Source of the DNA: CAZUYC01 sp964624475
Lineage (GTDB): Bacteria > Myxococcota_A > UBA9160 > SMWR01
DNA: 64,000 nucleotides
NCBI GenBank assembly: GCA_964624475.1
Contig: CAZUYC010000013.1
Coordinates: 1 to 64,000 of the forward strand
Direction: 5' to 3'
Under the pieces are notes generated by a model. The model had not been told where the DNA came from. It was given only the letters and a program-made list of their open reading frames with translations, and searched no databases. Positions 8,561 to 17,774 of the stretch are shown here, piece by piece; position 1 is the stretch's first letter, and each line of letters starts with the position of its first letter. The position numbers and the translations under genes were made by a program.

Positions 8561-9952
8561 ATGCGCCACCCGCTCCGCCTCGCGCTCGGCGTCGTGCTCC
8601 TCGGCGCCGCGGTCCGCTTCGCGGCGCTCGGCCTGCTTCCCCCGCAGCGGCTCGTCGGCGATGAGCGCTACTACGCGGAGGTCGCCGCCAATCTGGCCGC
8701 GGGCCGCGGCCACCTCTTCGAGCGCGACGGCATCGCCCACCGAGCCTTCCGGCCGCCGGGCCATCCGTGGCTGCTCTCGCTCGCCCTGCCGCGGGGAGAC
8801 GCCGCGCCGGGCGGCGAGAACGACAAGATCGCCCCCACCCGGCTGCTCGCGGTGCAGACGCTCCTCGGTTGCCTGCTCGTCGCCGTCGCAATCGCCCTCG
8901 GCCGCGCGCTCTTCGGCTGGCGAGAGGCACTCGTCGCCGGGCTCCTCGCCGCCCTCGACCCGACGCTCGTCGCGCACGGCCACTATCTCTGGTCCGAGCC
9001 GCTCGCCGCCGTCCTGCTCGGCGGCGCCCTCGCGGCGGCCGTCGCCGTGCAGGGCGCGGCGAGGCCGTGGGCGGCCGCGGCCGCCGGGGCCCTCTTCGGG
9101 CTCGCCGCGCTGACGCGCGAGGTGGCGCTCCCGATCTGCGCCGCGTGCGCGCTCTGGGTCGTCGCCACCGCCCCGCCGCCGCGCTCCGCAGCCCTGCGGC
9201 GCGCCGCCCTCCTCCTCGGGCTCGCCACCGCCGTGGTCGCGTCCTGGACGATCCGCAACGCGCGCCTGCTCGACCGCTTCGTACCGGTCGCGACCGTCGG
9301 TGCCTTCGCGGCACGCGAGGGCAACAGCTTCTCGCGGGACGACTGGAGGCGCAGCGAGCTCGCCGAGCTCAAGGCCTTCCGCGCCGAGTACTTCGCGATC
9401 CCCGACGAGGCCGCGCGCCTCGACTTCGCCCGCCGCCAGGCGCTCGAGCGGGTGCGGGCGGAGCAGCCGCTCTGGCTCGCGAAGAAGCTCGTGCGGACGC
9501 TGGCCGAGCTCTGGAGCCCGGACTCCTATCTCTTCCTCAAGATCAACCGCGGCGCCTACGGCGAGATCGACCCCTGGAGGGTGCGCCTCATCCTGGTCGT
9601 GGCCGTCCTCGGCCACGTCGCGCTCGTGGTCGGCGCGATCGCGGGCGCGGCCGGCGCGCAGGGACGCGGGCGGAGGGCCTTCCCGGCGCTCGTCCTCGGC
9701 GTCTTCTTCGCCGTCCACGTCCTCGCGAACTCGGCGGCCCGCTTCCGGCTCCCGATCCTCCCCCTGCTCCTGGTCTACGCGAGCCACGCCGCGCTGCAGC
9801 CGGCGAGTATCTGGCAGCGGACCCGGGGCGGCGCGCGGCTTGCTGCCGCCGCCCTGCTGCTGGTATTCCTCGGCCTCTCGGTGCCGAGCTTCTTCGGGGA
9901 CGCGCGCGCCCTCTGGTCCGCCGGCGCTTATCCGGACGCGGCACACCCGTGA
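8561..9952 (+). CDS. GT39/ArnT-like membrane glycosyltransferase
   Basis: A 463-residue polytopic protein with the clearest GT39 signature of the operon: after the first helix GDERYYAEVAANLAAGRGH, then FRPPGHPW, matching the acidic and PPG motifs of polyprenyl-phosphate-dependent transferases. About ten further hydrophobic segments follow and the soluble C-terminus is short. It starts 9 bp after the preceding sulfatase-like gene and its stop overlaps the next start (GTGA). It is inferred to act at the periplasmic face of the inner membrane on the same substrate as its neighbours. Confidence 0.8.
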   Translation: MRHPLRLALGVVLLGAAVRFAALGLLPPQRLVGDERYYAEVAANLAAGRGHLFERDGIAHRAFRPPGHPWLLSLALPRGDAAPGGENDKIAPTRLLAVQTLLGCLLVAVAIALGRALFGWREALVAGLLAALDPTLVAHGHYLWSEPLAAVLLGGALAAAVAVQGAARPWAAAAAGALFGLAALTREVALPICAACALWVVATAPPPRSAALRRAALLLGLATAVVASWTIRNARLLDRFVPVATVGAFAAREGNSFSRDDWRRSELAELKAFRAEYFAIPDEAARLDFARRQALERVRAEQPLWLAKKLVRTLAELWSPDSYLFLKINRGAYGEIDPWRVRLILVVAVLGHVALVVGAIAGAAGAQGRGRRAFPALVLGVFFAVHVLANSAARFRLPILPLLLVYASHAALQPASIWQRTRGGARLAAAALLLVFLGLSVPSFFGDARALWSAGAYPDAAHP

Positions 9953-11268
9953 ACGGGAGGGCCTGGCGGGCGATGCTCGGCCTCGAACGGCTCTCTGCGG
10001 GCGCTCTCGCCCTCGCCCTGCTCGCCGCACTCGGCGGCTGCGACGGCGGCGGCTCGGCCGACGCGCCGCCGCCCTTGGCGCACGCCGCCGCGCCGGAGCC
10101 GAGGGCCGCGGCACCGACGGTCGCGGCCGTCGACGAAGCCGAGGCCGAGCGCCTGGCCGCCCTCGGCTACGTGGACGTCGTCGAGAGCGACGCGCCGGAC
10201 CTGCCCGTCGGCGTCCTCGAGCGCGATGCCGCGCGCATGCAGCCCGGCCTCACCTACTTCACGAATGCGGCGGGCTGCTCCTCGTCGCTGGTCGGCTCCG
10301 AGGGCGAGGAGCTGCGCCGCTGGAGCCTCGAGCCCTGCGACCGCTGGGGACACAGCACGCTGCTCGCCGACGGAAGCGTGCTCGCGATCCACCGCAACCC
10401 GACGGCCGACAAGACCGCGGATCGGCTCCGCGACGCCCGCGAGCTCGTGAATCTCGACTGGGACGGTCGCCTCATCTGGCGCCGTCGCCTGTCCGCCCAC
10501 CACGACGTGGAACGCCGCCCCGATGGCGGGATCGCGACCCTCCTCTATAGGTTCCGCGTGATCCCCGAGATCGACCCCTCGGTTCCGGTGCGCGACGACG
10601 CGCTCGCCGTCCTCTCGAAGGGAGGAGAGATCGTGGAGCAGCAGTCGATCGCCGATCTCCTGCTGCGAACGCAGGGCTACCCGATGCGCATGCGCCGGGC
10701 GCGTCGTTTCGAGAAGCTGCGGCAGATCGACCTCGTCCACGCCAACTCCGTCGAGTGGATGCACCAGCCGCATCTCGCGGCAAGGAACGCGCTGTATGCA
10801 GCATCCAACGTCCTCGTCTGCCTGCGGCACCAGGACGCCGTGCTCGTGGTGGACTGGAACGCGAAGCGCGTGGTCTGGTGGTGGGGGCAGGGCATCCTCT
10901 CGGGCCCGCACGACGCCACCGTCCTTCCGGACGGCCACATCCTGGTTTTCGACAACGGCCTCAGCCGGCGCTCGTCGCGCGCGCTCGAGGTGGACCCCAT
11001 GACCGGCGAGGTGGTCTGGGAGTACCGGGCGCCCGAGCCCCGCGAGCTCTTCACGGTCTCTCGCGGCGCCGCACAGCGCCTCGCGAACGGCAACACCCTC
11101 CTCACCGACTCCAACGCGGGCGTCGCCTTCGAGGTGACGCCCGCCGGCAAGACCGTGTGGCGCTTCCGGAACCCGAACCGCCTCCGCGGAAAGCCGATCG
11201 TGATCGTTCGCGCGCGACGGGTGACGGTCGTGGACGAGGCGAGCCACCGCTTCGAGCGCTCGGATTGA
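9949..11268 (+). CDS. Arylsulfotransferase (ASST)-like propeller lipoprotein
   Basis: A 439-residue exported protein: signal peptide with lipobox (AALGGC, about residue 28), a Pro/Ala-rich linker holding an ALGYVD motif, then a beta-propeller built of repeated DG.VVW/W.YRAP-type blades. GPHDATVLPDGHILVFDNG near residue 321 matches the region of ASST-family proteins that holds the active-site His (His321 here, by position). ASST enzymes move sulfate between phenolic molecules in the periplasm; ASST-like proteins of other function also exist, so the exact reaction is open. The GTG at 9949 overlaps the previous stop (GTGA). No dsb-type partner lies nearby. Confidence 0.72.
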   Translation: MNGRAWRAMLGLERLSAGALALALLAALGGCDGGGSADAPPPLAHAAAPEPRAAAPTVAAVDEAEAERLAALGYVDVVESDAPDLPVGVLERDAARMQPGLTYFTNAAGCSSSLVGSEGEELRRWSLEPCDRWGHSTLLADGSVLAIHRNPTADKTADRLRDARELVNLDWDGRLIWRRRLSAHHDVERRPDGGIATLLYRFRVIPEIDPSVPVRDDALAVLSKGGEIVEQQSIADLLLRTQGYPMRMRRARRFEKLRQIDLVHANSVEWMHQPHLAARNALYAASNVLVCLRHQDAVLVVDWNAKRVVWWWGQGILSGPHDATVLPDGHILVFDNGLSRRSSRALEVDPMTGEVVWEYRAPEPRELFTVSRGAAQRLANGNTLLTDSNAGVAFEVTPAGKTVWRFRNPNRLRGKPIVIVRARRVTVVDEASHRFERSD

Positions 11269-12308
11269 GCGAGCTCGCGGTAATCGTCGCGTCGCCGCGC
11301 GACGCTCGCGCCCTCGAAGCGCTACTCGCGGGCCTCGAGCGCGCCCTCGCTGGCGTCGCCTGGGAGGCGATCGTCGTGGGGGAGGCGGCCATCGCGCCCA
11401 CCGCTCCGGGCGGAGCCCGCGTGCGGCGGGTCGCGAGCGACGATCCCATGGCCGTGGCGGCGGCGTCGGCGGCCGGAATGCGCGCGAGCCGCGCGCCGCA
11501 GCTCGCGGTGGTCGACGGCGGCGAGCCCGGTGCGGCGGCCCTCGTCGCCGCGATGCGCAACCGCCTCGTCGCCGGGCAGCTGGACCTAGTCGTCGCGAGC
11601 CGGGCGGGGCGCCCCTCGGCGTCCGCCCGCTTCGCGGCCGCGGTCGCGCGCCGCGTCCTCGGCACGCACCTCGCGGATCCTCTCTCTCCCTGCTTCGTCC
11701 TGCGGCGGGAGCTCTTCGACGCGGCGGCCCCCTCGCTGACCGCGCGCCACGCGGCGCTGCTCGCGGATCTCCTCGCGGCAACGCCCCGTCCGCTCCGCTT
11801 CGCGGAGGTCGCCGGGCTCGGCACGCACCCGCCGGCCCTCGACGCGATCACGGCGCTCGAGCTCGGCGACGCCCTGTTCCGCCGCGCCTCGCGCGGCCTC
11901 CTGCCCTTCCGCTTCGTGCTCTTCGCCGCGATCGGGCTGCTCGGGGTCGGAGTCCACCTCGCGGCGCTCGGCGCGCTCTTCCGCGGCGTGGGGCTCCCGT
12001 TCGCCGCCGCGCAGCTCGGCGCCACGCTGGTCGCGATGACGTCGAACTTCGCGCTCAACAACGCCGTCACCTATCGCGACCTGCGGCTGCGAGGACACCG
12101 GTTCCTGCGCGGGCTCGTCTCCTTCTACGCGGTCTGCGCCGTCGGAGCCGCGCTCAACGTTGCCGTGGCGGACCGCGTGTTCCGGATCCCGGCGCCCTGG
12201 GCCCTGGCGGGGCTCGCGGGCGCGTTGGTCGGCTCGCTCTGGAACTACGGCGTCACCTCGCTGGTCACGTGGCGCCGTGGCCCCCGCCGCGGGCGCGGAG
12301 CGCCGTGA
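11265..12308 (+). CDS. Degenerate GT2 domain fused to GtrA-like membrane domain
   Basis: A 347-residue protein. Residues 1-200 resemble polyprenyl-phosphate mannosyl/glucosyl transferases (GT2), but the DxD metal site appears as VVDGGEPG and the usual N-terminal YNE is absent, so catalysis may be weak or lost. Residues 205-335 form four membrane helices of the GtrA family (FRFVLFAAIG at the start, NFALNNAVTYRD after helix 2), proteins thought to help move polyprenyl-linked sugars across the membrane. The TTG start overlaps the previous stop (TTGA) and the next gene overlaps by GTGA. It fits as donor flippase for the GT-C enzymes of the operon. Confidence 0.75.
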   Translation: MSELAVIVASPRDARALEALLAGLERALAGVAWEAIVVGEAAIAPTAPGGARVRRVASDDPMAVAAASAAGMRASRAPQLAVVDGGEPGAAALVAAMRNRLVAGQLDLVVASRAGRPSASARFAAAVARRVLGTHLADPLSPCFVLRRELFDAAAPSLTARHAALLADLLAATPRPLRFAEVAGLGTHPPALDAITALELGDALFRRASRGLLPFRFVLFAAIGLLGVGVHLAALGALFRGVGLPFAAAQLGATLVAMTSNFALNNAVTYRDLRLRGHRFLRGLVSFYAVCAVGAALNVAVADRVFRIPAPWALAGLAGALVGSLWNYGVTSLVTWRRGPRRGRGAP

Positions 12309-14158
12309 GGCGGGCGCTCGCGACGCTCGCCACGTTCGTCGCATGCGGCGAGCAGGAGCCCGGCGCGGGGCTGCCGGTCGCCGCCGAGCGGGCGTGGTCG
12401 GTGCAGCTCCACGTCCACGGTCCCTTCAGCGAGGGCCCGGGCAGCATCGATTCCCACAGCCGCGAGGCCCTCGACCTGGGGCTCGACGTGCTCTGGTGGA
12501 GCGATCACGACTTCCGGATCAGCTCCTACCGCCACGTCACGAGCTTCGGCTTCGAAGGGCCGAGCGAGCCCCTCGACCGCGGCGAGGCCTGGTCGGCGCT
12601 CTCGCAGCGCGAGGCGCGCGGGAGGAAGCGGATCCGACCGATCGCGCGCCGCTGCACGCCGGAGAGCCGCGGAGAGTTCGTGGGCGGCAACGCCGCCGAG
12701 GGCGAGCGGAGCCTTCGGCTCTCCGCGCGCGGCGCCGGGCCCGACCTCGCCGGGTGCCTCTACGCCCTCTCCGCCGACCGGACGCTGGCCGTGCGTCCGC
12801 TCGCCTCCGAGATCGCGCTCGCGCTCGACGTCTTGGTCGAGAGCGGTGGCGACGGCGCCCTGGCGCTCGTCGAGCTCGAGCTCTCGGAGCACGCGCAGGC
12901 GGGTGCCTCGGGCTACACGCCGCTCGTGCTGCGCTACGAGATCGCGCCAGGACCACGCGAGCCGGTGCGGCAGGGGCCGGTCTACGCGGTCCCGATTCCT
13001 GTCGAGATCGGCCGCTGGATGCAGCTGCGGCTCCCGGTGAGCCGGGACGCGGCGCGCGGCTTCCCCGAGACCGTGGCCGGAGACAACAGCCTCCATCGGA
13101 TGGCGGTGGGCGTCGAGGCGCGCCGGGGTGCCGTCAGCGCGGCGCGCTTCGACCGGCTTCGCATCGAGCAGGAGATCGCGGGGCCGCCCGCCTTCGACGT
13201 CCAGCGGGAGCTGATCGAACGCGTCGTCCGCGAGCGCCCCGGCCTGGTGCAGCTCCAGGGGGTCGAGCTCTCGTACGAGCTGCGCCACCTGAACGTCTTC
13301 GGCGCCGAGCCGCTTCGGCTCGACTACGACGCGCTCTTCCGCGAGAGCGGGCTGCTCCCCGGCGATCCGACGCACTTCGATCGCAAGCGCTTCCGGAGCT
13401 GGGTCACGCGGCGAGCGGTCGAGATCGCTCACGCGCGGGGCGACCTCGTCTCCTACAACCACATGTTCGGCGTGACCTTCGAGGGTGCGGAGCCGGGGCA
13501 GAGCTTCGCGGAGGTGGTCGAGCTGCTCGCGGCGGAGCGGATCTTCGGCGCCGATCTCCTCGAGGTCGGCTACCGCGACCGCGGCGGCCACGGCCTCGAC
13601 GACCACCTCGGCGTCTGGGACGAGCTGGCGGGCCTTGGGCTGCGGCCGGTGGGCATCGGGGTCAGCGACTCGCACGGCGGGAGCTGGCGGGAGGACCCGA
13701 ACAACTTCGTGAGCTGGGTCTTCGCGCCCTCGCCGGAGCGCGGCGCCCTGGTCGACGGGCTCCGCCGCGGGCGCGTCTTCTTCGGCGACCTCTCGCGTTT
13801 CGACGGTGAGATCGATCTGCGGACGGCGCGTGGCGCCGTGATGGGGCAGATCGTGGTGACCGAGCGGGAGTCGGAGGAGCTGCGCATCGAGGCGACGGGG
13901 CTCGTCCCAGGGGACCTGCTCGTCGTGATCGCCTCGGGCGCGCCCGTCGCTCGCCACGTCGCGGAGGGCGCATCCCTGCGCGTCGCGCATCCCCTGGCCC
14001 TTCCACCCGGCGAGGATACCTTCGTGCGCGTGGAGCTGCGCGACGCGGAGGGCGAGCCCCGGGCCTTCTCGAACCCGATCCACTTCGTCCGCAGCGCTCG
14101 CGCCGAGGGGCTTCCGCCGGCGCGCACCCTGCGCGACGCGCCGGAGCCGGAGCCGTGA
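12305..14158 (+). CDS. Exported PHP-type metallo-phosphoesterase-like protein
   Basis: A 617-residue protein with a short signal sequence (possible lipid Cys14) and PHP-domain metal ligands: QLHVHGPFSEG (His36, His38), WWSDHDF (Asp67, His68), YNHMFG (His386) and GVSDSHGG (Asp455, His457). About 230 residues inserted between the first two and last two motifs look like a beta-sandwich; a further beta-rich domain is C-terminal. PHP domains hydrolyse phosphoesters. GTG at 12305 is preferred over GTG at 12269 because it gives the same GTGA overlap as the neighbouring genes. Substrate unknown; operon context suggests a surface glycan or lipid phosphate. Confidence 0.75.
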   Translation: MRRALATLATFVACGEQEPGAGLPVAAERAWSVQLHVHGPFSEGPGSIDSHSREALDLGLDVLWWSDHDFRISSYRHVTSFGFEGPSEPLDRGEAWSALSQREARGRKRIRPIARRCTPESRGEFVGGNAAEGERSLRLSARGAGPDLAGCLYALSADRTLAVRPLASEIALALDVLVESGGDGALALVELELSEHAQAGASGYTPLVLRYEIAPGPREPVRQGPVYAVPIPVEIGRWMQLRLPVSRDAARGFPETVAGDNSLHRMAVGVEARRGAVSAARFDRLRIEQEIAGPPAFDVQRELIERVVRERPGLVQLQGVELSYELRHLNVFGAEPLRLDYDALFRESGLLPGDPTHFDRKRFRSWVTRRAVEIAHARGDLVSYNHMFGVTFEGAEPGQSFAEVVELLAAERIFGADLLEVGYRDRGGHGLDDHLGVWDELAGLGLRPVGIGVSDSHGGSWREDPNNFVSWVFAPSPERGALVDGLRRGRVFFGDLSRFDGEIDLRTARGAVMGQIVVTERESEELRIEATGLVPGDLLVVIASGAPVARHVAEGASLRVAHPLALPPGEDTFVRVELRDAEGEPRAFSNPIHFVRSARAEGLPPARTLRDAPEPEP

Positions 14159-15510
14159 GGGCCGTCGCGCCCCCGCCGCTCGCCCTGCTCCTCCTCTGCC
14201 TCGCCTGCGCGCGCGAGTCGCCCGAGCCCGCCAACCTGCTGCTCGTCACGCTCGACACGACGCGATCCGACCACCTCTCCGCCTACGGATACCCGCGCGA
14301 CACGACCCCGGTGCTGCGCGAGCTCGCGGCCGAGGGGACCCGGTTCGCGCACGCCTACGCCCCGACGGCGACGACGGGTCCGAGCCATGCGACGCTCTTC
14401 ACCTCGCTCTACCCGCTCGCCCACGGGATCGTGCGCAACGGGCTCGAGCTGCGCGCGACGGAGCTCACCCTGGCCGAGATGCTGAGGGAGCGCGGCTACG
14501 CGACGGCGGCCTTCGTGAGCTCCTTCGTGCTCGACGAACGCTTCGGCTACGCGCAGGGCTTCGAGGTCTACGACGACGACTTCACGACCGGCGAAGCCAG
14601 CCTTCCCATGCGCCAGCCGTGGCGCGAGCACGCGATTCCAGGCGGCTTCGATCGGCCTGCCGACGCCACGACGCGGCGAGCCGTCGAGTGGCTCGGCGCC
14701 GGCCGGGACCGGGCCAGGCCATTCTTCCTCTTCGTGCACTACTTCGACCCGCACGCGCCGATGAGCCCGCCGGAAGCCCATGCCGCGCGTTTCGCGCCGG
14801 GCCCCGCCGCGTCGCGGCTCGACGTGCGGATCGGGCGCTACGACGGCGAGATCGCGTTCGTGGACGAGCAGATCGGGGTGCTGCTCGCCGCGCTCGTGCG
14901 AGAGGGGCTCGTGACCGGCACGCTCGTCGCGGTGACGGCGGACCACGGCGAGGGCCTGCTCCAGCACGGGCAGCTGGCGCACGGCGTGCAGCTCTACGAG
15001 GAGGCCGTCCGCGTGCCGCTCTTGCTGCGCTGGCCGAGTGTGGTGCCGGCGGGCCGCGTCGTCGAGGCGCCGGTGGCGCTCGTGGATCTCGCTCCGACGC
15101 TCCTCGAGCTGCTCGGCGTGCCGACGCCCGGCGACGGGCTGCAGGGCGAGAGCGTGGCGGGCGCGCTCCGCGGCGAAGCGCTCGATCCCGAGCGCACCAT
15201 CCACCTCCAGCGTCGCCCCTACGAGGGCCAGCGCATCGGCGATGAGTGGATCGAAGGCGACCTCTACGGCGTGCGCCAGGGGCGCTGGAAGTATCTCGAG
15301 TCCGGCGATGGGAGCCGGCGCGAGCTCTACGACCTCGCCCAGGATCCGGGCGAGACCACGAACCTCGCCGACACCCGCCCCGAGGAGGCGCGCCGCCTCG
15401 CCGGGCGCATCGCGGCCTGGAGGGCGGCGACCCGGCGCGCGGGCGAGGCGCCCCGCGAGCCGACCGAGAGCGAACGGGAGGGTCTCCAGGCCCTCGGCTA
15501 TGTCGAGTGA
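14155..15510 (+). CDS. Sulfatase-like lipoprotein, Thr-nucleophile type
   Basis: A 451-residue exported protein, last of the eight-gene operon. The N-terminus is hydrophobic with Cys15 and Cys18 as possible lipidation sites (LLLLCLACARES). The core has Asp34 (TLDTTRSDHLSAYGYPRDTT), T-G-P-S-H (Thr74) in place of CxPSR, and TADHGEGLLQHG near residue 262. Near the C-terminus comes the family motif WKYLES...ELYDLAQDPGETTNLA, then the end LQALGYVE. GTG overlaps the preceding stop (GTGA). Thr points to phosphoester or phosphotransfer chemistry rather than formylglycine sulfatase activity. Confidence 0.8.
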   Translation: MRAVAPPPLALLLLCLACARESPEPANLLLVTLDTTRSDHLSAYGYPRDTTPVLRELAAEGTRFAHAYAPTATTGPSHATLFTSLYPLAHGIVRNGLELRATELTLAEMLRERGYATAAFVSSFVLDERFGYAQGFEVYDDDFTTGEASLPMRQPWREHAIPGGFDRPADATTRRAVEWLGAGRDRARPFFLFVHYFDPHAPMSPPEAHAARFAPGPAASRLDVRIGRYDGEIAFVDEQIGVLLAALVREGLVTGTLVAVTADHGEGLLQHGQLAHGVQLYEEAVRVPLLLRWPSVVPAGRVVEAPVALVDLAPTLLELLGVPTPGDGLQGESVAGALRGEALDPERTIHLQRRPYEGQRIGDEWIEGDLYGVRQGRWKYLESGDGSRRELYDLAQDPGETTNLADTRPEEARRLAGRIAAWRAATRRAGEAPREPTESEREGLQALGYVE

Positions 15511-15550
15511 GGCCTCCCAGGTCTCCGCGTAGGGCCGCCGCTCGACCAAG

Positions 15551-17740
15551 CTAGCGCACGGCGCAGGGCGACTCCTGCGTGCAGATGCGGCCGGAAGGGC
15601 CCGGCGGAGCGTCGAAGGACCGCTCGAGCACGAGGAGGTCGGCGAACCCGACGACCCCGTCGCCGTCGAAGTCGAGATCCGGGTCGTAGCGGGGTTCGCC
15701 CTGGCGCGACCCCAAGGCCCTGAGCAACGCGAAGCGATCGAGGCTGGTGACGGTGCCGTCTCCGTTCAGGTCGGGATCGCAGGCATTGCCGATGCCATCG
15801 CCATCGCTGTCGCGTTGGACGTTCGAGCCGCCGTCCGGCCGCACGGGTCCATCGGGTGTCGCGAGGCAGACGTCCAGCGGGTCTCGCACCCCATCGAGGT
15901 CGGTGTCGGCGAGCTCCGCGAGGCCGAAGCTCACGAGATGGAAGCGGGGATCCCAGAGCAGGCCGCGGAACGGCTGGCTGCCGGTCGCGTCGTTGCCGAT
16001 CCGGAGCTCGGCGTGGGATATCGCCAGGGCGGAGAGGTCTCGCGATTCACCCTCGAGTCTTCCGTCGACGAAGAGCTTCAGCTCGGCGTTCGACCCCGGC
16101 CAGCCGAAGAGAGTGAAGGCGACGTGGGCGGCGACGCCGGGCCGCAGCAGGGCCTCGCTCTCGAGCCGTGCCACGGCCCCATCCGCACCCTCGACCGTTA
16201 GGCGCACGCTTCCGATGGGCGTGAGCACGAGCCTGAAGCTCCCTTCGTGTTCGGCGATCACCTGCTCCGTGCCGACCGACGCAGGCGTGATCGTCATGAG
16301 GAAGGTCAGATCCCCATCGTGTACGGCGACGCGAGGGTCGACCGCGAGACCGATCGTGCCCCCGTCGAGTCGCAGCCAGGCCCGGCGCGCCGATGCGGCG
16401 CCCGACACCCGAACCATCGGCGTGTCGACGCGAGACTCGGACGCCCGCCACACCCGATACGCCAGCTCCAGCTCCTCGACTCGACCCGGGTGCTCCGGCG
16501 CGAGGTTCGTGGTCTCGCCGGGATCGGTTGCGAGGTCGAAGAGCATCGGCGACGCGTCGCCCCCCTTGAGCTGGCGAACGAGCTTCCACTCCCCCACGCG
16601 CACGGCATACCGGTAGAGGTCCCCGGGATCTCCATCCGTGGGCGCCAGGCCTTCCGGCCCCGCCCAGAATACGGCCCGCCGGCGCGTCATCACCTCTGCT
16701 GCGAGCAGGGCGGGTGACATGCTCTGACCCGGAAGCCTTGCCGGAGCACGGCCCCCGGCGAGCTCCATCAGGGTCGGCACGAAATCGATGCCGAGGAAGA
16801 GCGACGGGTTCACGGACCCCGCCGGGACGGTGCCCGTCCAGCGGGCGATCAACGGCACGCGCAGACCGCCCTCGAAGAGCTCGCGCTTGTGCCCCCGCAG
16901 CGGACCGTTCGTCGCGATGTCCTTGGCGATTCCACCGTTGTCGCTCGCCACGAGGACCAGGGTCCGCGAGTCCAGTCCCATGCGGCTCAAGGCGTCGAGA
17001 ATCCGCCCGATCTGCTCGTCGGCGTGACTCAACACCGCCGCGTAGCGCCCGCTCTCCGAGCCCGGGTAGCGCGCGGCCCACTCCGGAGGCGGCTCGTAGG
17101 GTCGATGGGCGGCGTTGTACCAGACGTTCAGGAAGAAGGGTCGGTCCGCATGCGCTTCGAGGAAGCCCAGCGCCTGGTCGGTCGTGAACTCCGTCCGGTG
17201 CCCCCGATACCGGATGTGGGGGCCATCGTCGATCGACACCCAGGGATCGACGTAGGATCCGTTGCTCTTCACGGCGATCGCCGAGTGGTCGAAGCCGTTG
17301 CTCGTCGGAAGGTGCTCCGGCCGGCTTCCCAGGTGCCATTTCCCGAAGTGCCCCGTGGCGTACCCCTCGGCGCGAAGCCGGTCGGCCAGGGTCTCGACCT
17401 GCGGGGGGAGCCCGCGCTGCGACGTCCCCTGGAGCACGTCGCCCAGCCCCAGGCGAATCGGGTACTCGCCGGTCAGGATGGCCGCACGTGCCGGTGTGCA
17501 CACGGCGCCGTTCGAGTGGTATTCCGTGAAGCGCACCCCCTCGGCCGCGAGGCGGTCGAGGTTCGGCGTCGCAACGAAGGTGCCGCCGTAGGCCCCTAGA
17601 TCGCCGTAGCCGACGTCGTCGAGCAGGATGAAGACGATGTTGGGCGGGACCGACGCGAGAGCCGGAAGGGGGCCGAGCAGGGCCGGGAGCAGACACGCGG
17701 GCCGGAGAGCCGCGATCCACGGGCGCCAGGCGAAGGCCAC
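15551..17740 (-). CDS. Secreted formylglycine sulfatase with LamG-like and dockerin-like domains
   Basis: A 729-residue secreted enzyme. The signal peptide ends near ALA (about residue 29). The sulfatase core has DDVGYGD (Asp41-42), the catalytic VCTPARAAILTG (Cys81, CxPAR, convertible to formylglycine), GHFGKWHLG and SDNGG, all typical of type I sulfatases. A concanavalin-like beta-sandwich follows (about 450-620), then thrombospondin type-3/dockerin-like calcium loops (DTDLDGVRDPLDVC, DLNGDGTVTSLDRF, DFDGDGVVGFADLL). Such an enzyme removes sulfate esters from polysaccharide outside the cell. GTG start with a GGGGAG site about 10 bases upstream. It converges on the operon at 4208-15510 with 40 bp between. 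No formylglycine-generating enzyme gene is in the window. Confidence 0.85.
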   Translation of the reverse strand: MAFAWRPWIAALRPACLLPALLGPLPALASVPPNIVFILLDDVGYGDLGAYGGTFVATPNLDRLAAEGVRFTEYHSNGAVCTPARAAILTGEYPIRLGLGDVLQGTSQRGLPPQVETLADRLRAEGYATGHFGKWHLGSRPEHLPTSNGFDHSAIAVKSNGSYVDPWVSIDDGPHIRYRGHRTEFTTDQALGFLEAHADRPFFLNVWYNAAHRPYEPPPEWAARYPGSESGRYAAVLSHADEQIGRILDALSRMGLDSRTLVLVASDNGGIAKDIATNGPLRGHKRELFEGGLRVPLIARWTGTVPAGSVNPSLFLGIDFVPTLMELAGGRAPARLPGQSMSPALLAAEVMTRRRAVFWAGPEGLAPTDGDPGDLYRYAVRVGEWKLVRQLKGGDASPMLFDLATDPGETTNLAPEHPGRVEELELAYRVWRASESRVDTPMVRVSGAASARRAWLRLDGGTIGLAVDPRVAVHDGDLTFLMTITPASVGTEQVIAEHEGSFRLVLTPIGSVRLTVEGADGAVARLESEALLRPGVAAHVAFTLFGWPGSNAELKLFVDGRLEGESRDLSALAISHAELRIGNDATGSQPFRGLLWDPRFHLVSFGLAELADTDLDGVRDPLDVCLATPDGPVRPDGGSNVQRDSDGDGIGNACDPDLNGDGTVTSLDRFALLRALGSRQGEPRYDPDLDFDGDGVVGFADLLVLERSFDAPPGPSGRICTQESPCAVR

Positions 17741-17774
17741 CGATACCGCTCTCCCCCCTTCGCCGGAACGGATT

